A DNA stretch of 35,677 nucleotides, from NCBI GenBank assembly GCA_022774085.1, contig JALFNZ010000067.1:1-35677 (forward strand). Reading direction: 5' to 3'. Both the position numbers and the translations under genes were made by a program. Each line of letters begins with the position of its first letter. The stretch's first letter is position 1. The notes under the pieces were generated by a model. It did no database searches and was not told the DNA's origin. It was given only the letters and a program-made list of their open reading frames with translations. This DNA comes from Bacteroidales bacterium. GTDB taxonomy: Bacteria > Bacteroidota > Bacteroidia > Bacteroidales > UBA932. This document shows, one piece after another, positions 24,529-32,220 of this stretch.

Positions 24529-26703
24529 ATGCAACGAACACTTTTATCAATCATCCTTGCACTTGCAGCACTGACTGCTGGAGCGAAAAATATTCTGGTC
24601 AACACTCCGAACACCACTCTGCTCCTTACAGCAGAGCAAGGAAAGACAGTGTATGTACAGTATTATGGAGACCGTATTGAAGATGCCTCCCAGGTGAAGA
24701 ATGCTCAAATTGGCAGAACACCGGCCTATCCTTGCTTCGGATACGGAAAAGACTTTTTCAATTCATTCGCTCTGAGCGTAGTCCACTCAGACGGAGATTT
24801 GGGCACCGACCTGTGCTATGTCGGCGACACATACAATGAGAAAGACGGAATACACGACTGGGTAATCACCACCAAGGACAGTAAACACAATTTCGAGGTG
24901 GATCTTTGCTACAGGACATACGACAACTGTGATGTCATGGAAATGTGGACTGTAATCCGAAACGGCGAAAAGAAACCTGTGACCCTCGAGAAATTCGCCA
25001 GTGCAGCTCTGCCATTCCGCCAGGGAGATGTCTGGGTGAGCCATATACATGGAAAATGGGCAACGGAAGGCTATCTGACAGAAGAACCCCTCAATAAAGG
25101 TGTATTTGAAGTCAGCGACATCGCCTGCCCGAAGAATGCATTCCTGAACCGTCCGAACATCATGCTCTCCCTTGACGGCAAGCCAAGTGAGAACAGTGGA
25201 AGGACAGTGGGAGCGGTACTTTGCTGGAGCGGCAATTTCAAAATGACGGTCAATACCAATTTTGAAAAATACCACTACCTCGTATGCGGTATCAACGAAA
25301 CAGGCAGCCGCTACACTCTTGGAAAAGGAGAAAGTTTCACAACACCTGCCCTTGCAATGGTTTATTCCAATGAAGGCAAGGGAGGAGTAAGCCGCAACTA
25401 TCACAGATGGGCACGCCTTGATGGTAAGATTCATAATGGCCAGGCTCTCCGCAAGACCCTTCTGAACTCTTGGGAAGGCGTTTATCTGAATGTTAGCCAG
25501 GATGGGATGGAAAAAATGATGGATGGCGTGCAGGCCCTTGGCGGAGAACTATTCGTAATGGACGACGGATGGTTCGGCGGCAAATACAAACGCAGTGTTG
25601 ACAACTGCGCTTTGGGAGATTGGGTTACTGACCGCGAGAAACTGCCGGACGGAGTACCGTCATTGCAGAAAGCAGCTGAAGAAAGAGGGCTCAAATGGGG
25701 CATATGGATTGAACCTGAAATGACAAATACCCTCAGTGAGCTCTATGAAAAACACCCTGATTGGGTAATCAGCAATCCTGGCAGAGATGTGGTCTGCGGA
25801 CGCGGAGGCACACAGCTCATACTTGACATGAGCAATCCTGCAGTCCAGGATTTCGTGTTCAAGGTGGTTGATGACATCATGACGGAAACACCTGAAACCT
25901 ACTATATCAAGTGGGACTGCAACATGGAAGTGTATTCAGTGGGCTCTTCATACCTGAGTGCAGACAAACAGAGCCACCTCTATGTGGACTATCACCGCGG
26001 TCTGATAAAGACCCTTGAAAGAATTCGTGCAAAATATCCGGACCTCGTGATCCAGAACTGTGCAAGCGGCGGCGGTCGTATCAATTACGGACTCATGCCT
26101 TACTTCGACGAATTCTGGACAAGTGACAACACCGATGCCGAGCAGCGCCTTTTCATCCAGTGGGGAACATCCATGTTCTTCCCTACATGTGCAATGGCTC
26201 AGCACGTCAGCGCTTCGCCCAACCATCAGACAGGCCGCGAACTGCCTCTGAAATTCCGTTTCGACGTAGCCATGACAGGCCGGCTTGGAATGGAAATGAA
26301 GCCTTCAGACCTGAATGAAGAAGAATTCAAATTTGCAAAGAATGCATTCAGCACTTACAAGGAAATCCGCCCGATTGTACAGCAGGGAGACCTTTACAGG
26401 ATACTCTCTCCTTATGAGGACAATGGCTTTGCCAGCGAGATCATCGTAGCTGAAGACAAGTCGCAGGCCGTATTCTTTGCCTACAAGTTCCGCCAATATG
26501 CAAAGCAGCAGGACTGGCCAATCTTCCGTTTCGACGGCCTTGACCCTGATGCAAAATACACTCTCACGGAACTTAACAGAGTGGAATCTCCTGAAGCATG
26601 GGAAGGCAAGACTTTCACCGGCCGCTTCCTCATGAACACCGGACTTGAGCTCAAACTCAAAGGAGTATATTCAAGCTGCGTGATCAGGTGCACCAGGCAA
26701 TAA
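24529..26703 (+). CDS. Secreted GH36 alpha-galactosidase
   Basis: Hydrolyses terminal alpha-1,6-linked galactose from melibiose, raffinose-family sugars or galactomannan side chains (family knowledge; the exact substrate is not readable). An N-terminal signal peptide of about 19 residues ends TAGA, so export to the periplasm is expected. The beta-sandwich N-terminal domain is at about 22-310, then the TIM barrel with MDDGWFGG, the nucleophile Asp463 in IKWDCN and the acid/base Asp533 in WTSDNTDAEQR; the SCASGGGR substrate loop lies between. A small beta domain ends the protein. Length of 724 fits GH36. A new transcription unit seems to begin here, but only an imperfect TATTTTTA stands at 24509, so no promoter is called. 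The histidine kinase gene follows after 30 bases. Confidence 0.93.
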   Translation: MQRTLLSIILALAALTAGAKNILVNTPNTTLLLTAEQGKTVYVQYYGDRIEDASQVKNAQIGRTPAYPCFGYGKDFFNSFALSVVHSDGDLGTDLCYVGDTYNEKDGIHDWVITTKDSKHNFEVDLCYRTYDNCDVMEMWTVIRNGEKKPVTLEKFASAALPFRQGDVWVSHIHGKWATEGYLTEEPLNKGVFEVSDIACPKNAFLNRPNIMLSLDGKPSENSGRTVGAVLCWSGNFKMTVNTNFEKYHYLVCGINETGSRYTLGKGESFTTPALAMVYSNEGKGGVSRNYHRWARLDGKIHNGQALRKTLLNSWEGVYLNVSQDGMEKMMDGVQALGGELFVMDDGWFGGKYKRSVDNCALGDWVTDREKLPDGVPSLQKAAEERGLKWGIWIEPEMTNTLSELYEKHPDWVISNPGRDVVCGRGGTQLILDMSNPAVQDFVFKVVDDIMTETPETYYIKWDCNMEVYSVGSSYLSADKQSHLYVDYHRGLIKTLERIRAKYPDLVIQNCASGGGRINYGLMPYFDEFWTSDNTDAEQRLFIQWGTSMFFPTCAMAQHVSASPNHQTGRELPLKFRFDVAMTGRLGMEMKPSDLNEEEFKFAKNAFSTYKEIRPIVQQGDLYRILSPYEDNGFASEIIVAEDKSQAVFFAYKFRQYAKQQDWPIFRFDGLDPDAKYTLTELNRVESPEAWEGKTFTGRFLMNTGLELKLKGVYSSCVIRCTRQ

Positions 26704-26733
26704 CCACATGCCAGACACTTTCAACTGATTCCC

Positions 26734-28122
26734 ATGGCTGCCACAAAGAGGATTAATCTAATCTGGATTATTATAATTTTTGCCTTTCTGCACATCTTGG
26801 CTATATTGATGTGCAGAAAGGCAAACATCAGCAGCACATACATCCTCACGGCATTGTCCATCGCAATGACCACATTGGTTTGCATAAGACAAAAACTGGA
26901 TATCAAAGCGACTGTCATCTGCATCATCCTGGTCAATCTTTTGGGAGCATTCCTTGGAACTGAACTGTTGAATCTCCTCCATTATATATTAGGAAGGAAT
27001 CGTATCAACGGGCCATTGTCCACCTTCATGACAACATGCATATTGGGATATAGCCTGACCTTTATCGGAAAAATTCTGAAACCAGCAGGCAATGACTCAT
27101 ATCGGATAAAAGAAAAATACATTCTTTATTTGACAGTGGCATCTTTCATAATCCTTACAGTCAGGATAGTCTTTGAGGATTATATCACAAACAACCTGTT
27201 CACTGTCAAGAAATTGAATGAGACAATCACGATATTCTTCAAACACCCGACTACACTTTTGATTATGGTTTGCCTATCGATTTTCCTGACTGCAAACCCA
27301 AGCAAAAGCCGAAGGCATGTCAAACACAAAGCTTTCTATGATTTCCTGATCTTGTTTGTTGTCATGTGTCCGGTCGTTTCAGGATTTCTCATGCTGTTTC
27401 TGCGGGGAAATGCTTACGTGGGAAACGTCTCTTCACTGAATCTTTTCATAGAGCTCTACGTGGCATCCCTGATTATCGAAGCAACGGCCTGGTCCATCGC
27501 TTTACTTGTCAATTATGCTTTTGAGGCAAATGCAAGGACTATTGAAGAAAGGGCTAAGGCTGACCAGGCAAAAATGCAGTACCTGAGTCTCAAACGCCAG
27601 ATGAGTCCTCACTTTCTGTTCAATAATCTGAATATTCTGGACTGCATGGTGGCAGAGGGCAAGAACAAAGATGCGCGTAACTTCATCAACAACCTTGCTG
27701 GAGTATATCGGTTCATGTTAAAGTATGAAGATGAAGCATTCGTCACACTCCGCGAGGAACTGACCTATGTCAAGATGTATGTCAACCTTCTTACAGTAAG
27801 ATTTCCTGACGGATTATCCGTTTCATATGACATCAGGGAAAATGACATGGAATCATTCATCTGCACATACTCCATTCAACTCCTTGTAGAGAATGCTGTA
27901 AAGCATAATTCCACACAGGAAAACAACCCTCTAAGGATTAGCATATCCACAGATGGTAAAAATATCACTGTAGTGAACAATCTCATTCCCAGATTATCAC
28001 CTGTGGAATCTACCGGGCATGGCCTTGAATATATCAAACAAAGCTACAAAGAAAGATGCGGCATGGAAATATACATCAGCCAGACCGATTGCGAATATAA
28101 AGTGTCCATTCCCCTTATATGA
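26734..28122 (+). CDS. LytS/YehU-type membrane sensor histidine kinase
   Basis: Autophosphorylating sensor of a two-component system. The N-terminal half (about 1-265) is almost all membrane, with roughly eight hydrophobic spans and no large extracellular sensor domain; spans are clear at about 9-26, 35-50, 58-80, 128-148, 204-226 and 233-262. A short coiled stretch (NARTIEERAKADQAKMQYLSL) leads to the His-kinase domain: phospho-acceptor His293 in QMSPHFLFNNLN, N-box LLVENAVKHN, and glycine box STGHGLEYI. No HAMP domain, as is normal for this family. The stimulus is unknown. It lies 30 bases after the GH36 gene and overlaps the response regulator by 4 bases. The first codons contain a perfect 18-base inverted repeat, described separately. 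Confidence 0.93.
   Translation: MAATKRINLIWIIIIFAFLHILAILMCRKANISSTYILTALSIAMTTLVCIRQKLDIKATVICIILVNLLGAFLGTELLNLLHYILGRNRINGPLSTFMTTCILGYSLTFIGKILKPAGNDSYRIKEKYILYLTVASFIILTVRIVFEDYITNNLFTVKKLNETITIFFKHPTTLLIMVCLSIFLTANPSKSRRHVKHKAFYDFLILFVVMCPVVSGFLMLFLRGNAYVGNVSSLNLFIELYVASLIIEATAWSIALLVNYAFEANARTIEERAKADQAKMQYLSLKRQMSPHFLFNNLNILDCMVAEGKNKDARNFINNLAGVYRFMLKYEDEAFVTLREELTYVKMYVNLLTVRFPDGLSVSYDIRENDMESFICTYSIQLLVENAVKHNSTQENNPLRISISTDGKNITVVNNLIPRLSPVESTGHGLEYIKQSYKERCGMEIYISQTDCEYKVSIPLI
26779..26825 (+). repeat. Perfect 18-base inverted repeat, 11-base loop, inside the kinase gene start
   Basis: Left arm TTTGCCTTTCTGCACATC at 26779-26796 and right arm GATGTGCAGAAAGGCAAA at 26808-26825 are exact reverse complements, with an 11-base loop between. 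It covers about codons 16-31 of the histidine kinase, within its first membrane span. There is no T-run on either side, so it is not an intrinsic terminator. A 12-base palindrome TAATCTGGATTA at 26759-26770 and GATTAATC at 26751-26758 stand just before it. Confidence 0.95.
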
Positions 28123-28925
28123 TTTTGAAACCCTACATGAAATTTTCTGACAGTATGAAAGCAATGATTATCGAAGACGAGTACATGGCTCGAGAGCACC
28201 TTGCAGAAACATTGTTGAATTTGTTTCCTGACATTGAAATTGTCCAGAAGACTGGCAGCGTGAAAGAAAGTGTAGAATGGTTGAAATCACATAAGAAAGA
28301 TACAGACCTCATCTTCATGGACGTTGTCCTGGTCGATGGATATTGCTTTGAAATATTCAATCTTACTGAGATTCAATGCCATGTAATAATTACAACCGCG
28401 TATGACAAATACGCGCTGAAAGCATTTGAGAACAACTGTGTCGATTACATTCTCAAGCCTATTCAGGAGGAAGCATTGAAAAGGGCTGTCGAAAGATGTA
28501 TGTTAAAAAAAGAAAACACGGATATCGACAATCTCATCCGCGCTTTGACAACAAAAACCAGAGAATATAAAGACCGGATTCTCGTACACAATGACGGATA
28601 CATACTTCCAGTCAGCATAAACAATGTTTCCTACTTCATTTCGGAATCAAAAGACAGTTTTGTCGTTGTAAAAAACGGAACCAGATATTCCCTTGACAAA
28701 TCTTTGGACAATATCATGTCTGACCTGGATCCTGAGAGGTTCTTCAGGATTTCCAGAAGTATCATCATCTCAAAGGATATAGTCAGCAAAATAACAAAAT
28801 CTCCGAACGGACAACTTGTTCTTTCAGCAAGTTGCCAGTCCGGAGACTCTGACAATAAGGTCAATATCGATTTTATAGTATCCAGAGCACGGTCAAAAGA
28901 TTTCATGCTCTGGATTGGTGAATGA
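28119..28925 (+). CDS. LytTR-family response regulator
   Basis: Transcription factor partner of the kinase upstream. The receiver domain covers about 15-130: acidic pair in IIEDE, phospho-acceptor Asp68 in LIFMDVVLVDG, Thr92/93 in VIITTAY, and Lys113 in YILKP. A LytTR DNA-binding domain covers about 165-265 (ILVHNDGYILPVSINNVSYF..., FFRISRSIIISKDIV). ATG 28119 overlaps the kinase stop (ATGA), but ATG 28155 gives a start right before the receiver strand (MKAMIIEDE) and is an equally good choice; the first 12 residues may not be translated. Targets are unknown; LytTR proteins bind paired direct repeats, which were not located. The stop is one base from the stop of the converging amylase gene. 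Confidence 0.93.
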   Translation: MILKPYMKFSDSMKAMIIEDEYMAREHLAETLLNLFPDIEIVQKTGSVKESVEWLKSHKKDTDLIFMDVVLVDGYCFEIFNLTEIQCHVIITTAYDKYALKAFENNCVDYILKPIQEEALKRAVERCMLKKENTDIDNLIRALTTKTREYKDRILVHNDGYILPVSINNVSYFISESKDSFVVVKNGTRYSLDKSLDNIMSDLDPERFFRISRSIIISKDIVSKITKSPNGQLVLSASCQSGDSDNKVNIDFIVSRARSKDFMLWIGE

Positions 28926-28926
28926 T

Positions 28927-30858
28927 TTATCTGGAATATTCGACAATAAGAGCAGAATTGGCAGGGACCATTGTGTCATCTGTCAAAGTAGTGCGCTCAC
29001 CTGTAATTACATTCCGGCCCTCACCAAGACCAGAATTGATTTCAGCATACCTCGACCAATTTACGCTTGCCGCTTTTTCTGAATTGTTCACAAACACGAA
29101 CACCACATCATTGTCGTCATATCTGAAATAGGCATAGGTATTGTCTATTGGGATAAAATGCATTGTTTTTCCATTATGGATCACAGACTTGCCCTTTCTC
29201 CAATTCAGTAGTGTACGGACATAATCATGAAGTTCTGATGCTCCAGTCCACCCTTCAACAGAACTTGCTGCTTTACGGCCTTCCTCTGTAAACAGATCCA
29301 TCTGGTCACCTTCCCATCCTCCGGGAAAATCCATCCTCAAACGGCTGTCATCACGTCCTTTCTTGCCGATTGCAAACATGAGTTCATCACCATAGAACAT
29401 CTGAGGAATGCCTCGCATGGTTGCCAGCATGGCAAATGAGATTTTCATTTTATCATAATTCTGGCCAAAGATATCACCGATTCTCGGGGTATCATGATTT
29501 GACCAGAAAATCATCATATTAGCCAAATCATGGTACTGGAAATCACGTGCAAGCACATTATATACACTTGTCATGTCAGGTCCCCGACGCTGGCCACGCT
29601 GAGACTGAGGCTCGGCAGGTTCAGCAAGTTCTGACGGAAGAGGAAGAGACAGAGCATTGTTTACGGCATCACGAAGCGGAAAGTCCATAAGACAAGGAAG
29701 ATTGGAATTAAATCCGTCAGGATTAGGATTGTCCTTCTGCCAATAGGCCACCATATCCGGATTTGCATTCCAGTTTTCACCGACTATATTGAATCCGGGA
29801 TATTCGTCAGTGACAGCCTTGCACCACTGGGACATAGGATATTTTTCATTATAGAAATAGGTATCCACCCTGAATCCATCAAGACCTGAAAACTCAATCC
29901 ACCACACTGCCCACTGCTGGAAGTATTTGAGCATGAAAGGATTGTCGAGATTCATATCCGGCATTCCCCTTGAAAACCAGCCTTCCTCCATCAGCTTCCT
30001 GTCTGCAGTCGAAGCATTCGGGTCCAGAGCAAGGGAATACATGTGGTTGGAATTCACATACGGTTCATTAATATGAATCCAATCGTTGAAAGGCATATCC
30101 TTCATCCACCAATGTTCCGACCCACAATGGTTGGTCACAATATCCATTATTACTTTAACGCCCTTTGCATGAGCGACCTGTACCATCTCCCGATATTCAT
30201 CATTATTTCCGAAACGTGAGTCGATATTGTAGTAGTCTGTACATGCATATCCATGATAGGAGCCACGCCTTGCATTATCCTCAAGAAGTGGAGTCATCCA
30301 AATGGCGGTAGCACCCAAGTCAGAGATATAATCCATATGGTTGATGATACCGCGGATATCACCTCCATGACGGCTGCCCGGATTTTCTCTATTAGCCTTT
30401 TCAGTTGTTGCCTCAGTGCTGTCATTGGACGGGTCACCATTGGCGAAACGATCCGGTACGATAAGATATATCACATCCTTTGTAGAAAAACTTTCCCGTG
30501 GTTCAGTGCTTTTGTGGCCGATATGGTATCTGTGGGTGAATTTTTCCCGGCCTTTTGAAAACAGAATATCATAATAGCCTCCCTTGGCATCGGGTGAGAC
30601 CTCAACGTCAACGAAAAGAAAATTTGGATTATCCGCCTTGTGTACAGATATGACTTTCAAGTCCTTGCTCTTGAACTCTACAGAATATTCACTGATTGAC
30701 GGGCCCTGAATCATTAGTTGCAGGCTGGTCTTCATTCCAGTCCACCAGCAAGGAGGTTCAATTCTTGTGATTTTATCCTGACCTGCTTCCTTTGCCGACA
30801 TCATCGGTCCAAAAGCAAGTATCATCATGGATATGAAGGCAATAAAATACTTTTTCAT
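28927..30858 (-). CDS. Exported GH13 alpha-amylase-family enzyme (neopullulanase/cyclomaltodextrinase-like)
   Basis: Expected to cut alpha-1,4 links in maltodextrins, pullulan or cyclodextrins in the periplasm. Start ATG 30858 is chosen: it gives a signal peptide (MKKYFIAFISMMILAFGPMMSA) and lies 7 bases after the stop of the gene before; an in-frame ATG at 30891 would lie inside that gene. The 643 residues comprise an N-terminal immunoglobulin-like domain (about 28-115) of the cyclomaltodextrinase type, then the barrel with region I DIVTNH at 239-244, nucleophile Asp332 in GFRVDTY, acid/base Glu361 in VGENW and Asp456 in WSNHDTPR. A Pro/Glu/Gln/Arg-rich loop at about 407-428 is unusual. The layout resembles SusA of Bacteroides, but SusC/D partners are not seen. 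It ends tail to tail with the response regulator gene. Confidence 0.92.
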   Translation of the reverse strand: MKKYFIAFISMMILAFGPMMSAKEAGQDKITRIEPPCWWTGMKTSLQLMIQGPSISEYSVEFKSKDLKVISVHKADNPNFLFVDVEVSPDAKGGYYDILFSKGREKFTHRYHIGHKSTEPRESFSTKDVIYLIVPDRFANGDPSNDSTEATTEKANRENPGSRHGGDIRGIINHMDYISDLGATAIWMTPLLEDNARRGSYHGYACTDYYNIDSRFGNNDEYREMVQVAHAKGVKVIMDIVTNHCGSEHWWMKDMPFNDWIHINEPYVNSNHMYSLALDPNASTADRKLMEEGWFSRGMPDMNLDNPFMLKYFQQWAVWWIEFSGLDGFRVDTYFYNEKYPMSQWCKAVTDEYPGFNIVGENWNANPDMVAYWQKDNPNPDGFNSNLPCLMDFPLRDAVNNALSLPLPSELAEPAEPQSQRGQRRGPDMTSVYNVLARDFQYHDLANMMIFWSNHDTPRIGDIFGQNYDKMKISFAMLATMRGIPQMFYGDELMFAIGKKGRDDSRLRMDFPGGWEGDQMDLFTEEGRKAASSVEGWTGASELHDYVRTLLNWRKGKSVIHNGKTMHFIPIDNTYAYFRYDDNDVVFVFVNNSEKAASVNWSRYAEINSGLGEGRNVITGERTTLTDDTMVPANSALIVEYSR

Positions 30859-30865
30859 TTTGGAA

Positions 30866-32143
30866 TTATTTAGTTTCAAGAATATATTCATATGGTTTCA
30901 GGAAATATCTTGTTCCGTCATCTGGAATGGTGACTTCAATTTCTTTGTCACGAAGATTGACAAGCACAAGCACGTGGTCATCCTCCCAAACCCTTTCAAA
31001 CATAAGAACATCATCGTGAGGATAGATGACCTGATGTCCACGGCGGACAGCAGGATGGTCATTATAGAACTTGACAACTGATTTATATTCCTCCAGATAT
31101 GCACTGTTTGCACACCAATCGACAGGGACATATTTGAAGAAATCGATACCTCCCACATAACCAACTTCCTGGGAATCATATATAAGCATTCCGCCTCTGA
31201 TAAATGTTGTGGCTATGAACGCAGCCATGGCACCCCTCTCGCCACCGAATTCCTCAACGGCCGACCGTCTTACAGATTCATCATGATTGGAAATGAACCT
31301 GAGCTTGACCTTGTCGGGGTCAACACCGGCGTATTCTGAGCTGTCTGCCTGAACAAGGGCTGAAACAGATGCTCCTCTGCGGAATACTCTTCTCAATGCA
31401 GAGAGATATCCCCAGGCATAATTCATATCAAAGCCAGCATCAAAATGATCTTTTCTGCGCCCTTCCGCAAGAAGCAAAAGATTGCAATCCGGCAGTGCCC
31501 TCAATTCATCAACTGCCTGTTTCCAGAAATCAAACGGAACAAAATCAGCAGCGTCACAACGGAATCCATCAACACCGTGTTCCAACACCCAATATTTCAT
31601 GGATTCAATCATCTCCTGCCTCATTTCCATATTGTCAAAATTCAAGTCAGCAACATCGTTCCAACCTGTACCGGCAGGACTAATTATGACTCCGAGAGAA
31701 TCTTGTGTGTACCATTCAGGATGCTTTTGAATCCATTCACTGTCCCATGAAGTATGATTGGCAACCCAGTCTATGATGACACTCATTCCTCTGCGATGTG
31801 CTTCCCTGACAAGTTTGTCAAAATCAGTAAAAGTTCCAAATTCCGGATTCAGGGACTTATAATCCTTGATACAATATGGAGAGTTCACCGTCTTGACCTG
31901 TCCTATTTCATATAATGGCATGAACCAAAGGACATTCACTCCAAGGTCGCTGATGGAATCCAATCGCTGAGTGACGGCTTGGAGAGAATTATTGGCAGCA
32001 AATACTCTGGGATTGATCTGATACATTACAACATCATGGGCATCAGGTACTTCAACCCTTCTGACCCCACAACATGAAGTCATTGAAACGGCAAGGAAGA
32101 ACCAGGCAGCAATGACTGATAATATGATAATGGACTTCTTCAT
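30866..32143 (-). CDS. GH13 alpha-amylase-family enzyme, probable lipoprotein
   Basis: Alpha-glucan hydrolase of 425 residues with a compact layout: signal sequence, barrel, short C-terminal beta domain. The signal (MKKSIIILSVIAAWFFLAVSMTSC) ends in a lipobox-like MTSC with Cys24, suggesting a lipid anchor; no acidic Bacteroidota surface-export signal follows the Cys (CCGVRRVEV), so a periplasm-facing position is more likely (inference). Barrel motifs: region I DWVANH at 125-130, nucleophile Asp197 in GFRCDAAD, acid/base Glu227 in LLAEG, and Asp288 in SNHDES. It is shorter than and clearly different from the other two GH13 proteins here. It follows the GH31 gene after 77 bases and precedes the next GH13 gene by 7. 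Confidence 0.9.
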   Translation of the reverse strand: MKKSIIILSVIAAWFFLAVSMTSCCGVRRVEVPDAHDVVMYQINPRVFAANNSLQAVTQRLDSISDLGVNVLWFMPLYEIGQVKTVNSPYCIKDYKSLNPEFGTFTDFDKLVREAHRRGMSVIIDWVANHTSWDSEWIQKHPEWYTQDSLGVIISPAGTGWNDVADLNFDNMEMRQEMIESMKYWVLEHGVDGFRCDAADFVPFDFWKQAVDELRALPDCNLLLLAEGRRKDHFDAGFDMNYAWGYLSALRRVFRRGASVSALVQADSSEYAGVDPDKVKLRFISNHDESVRRSAVEEFGGERGAMAAFIATTFIRGGMLIYDSQEVGYVGGIDFFKYVPVDWCANSAYLEEYKSVVKFYNDHPAVRRGHQVIYPHDDVLMFERVWEDDHVLVLVNLRDKEIEVTIPDDGTRYFLKPYEYILETK

Positions 32144-32220
32144 ATGAGAGTAGTTTTTAATTTAATGTCGTTTTAGCCGCAGCCGATATCTGTCAACCTG
32201 CAAATTCGTAGAATAATTAC
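32144..32220 (-). other. 77-base spacer between GH31 and GH13 genes
   Basis: The longest gap in the minus-strand glycosidase operon. No TTG/TAnnTTTG promoter pair with correct spacing and no hairpin with T-run was recognised, so the genes may still be one transcript. Confidence 0.5.

Noticed and set aside
26779..26825. The inverted repeat read as an intrinsic terminator or an invertible switch
   Set aside because: No T-run follows on either strand, and the 11-base loop is too small to be an invertible segment with a function of its own.
26721..26936. Antisense open frame of 71 codons whose product looks like part of the histidine kinase (FAFLHI...MCRKA)
   Set aside because: The resemblance is produced by the perfect inverted repeat, which reads nearly the same on both strands; no independent start signal.
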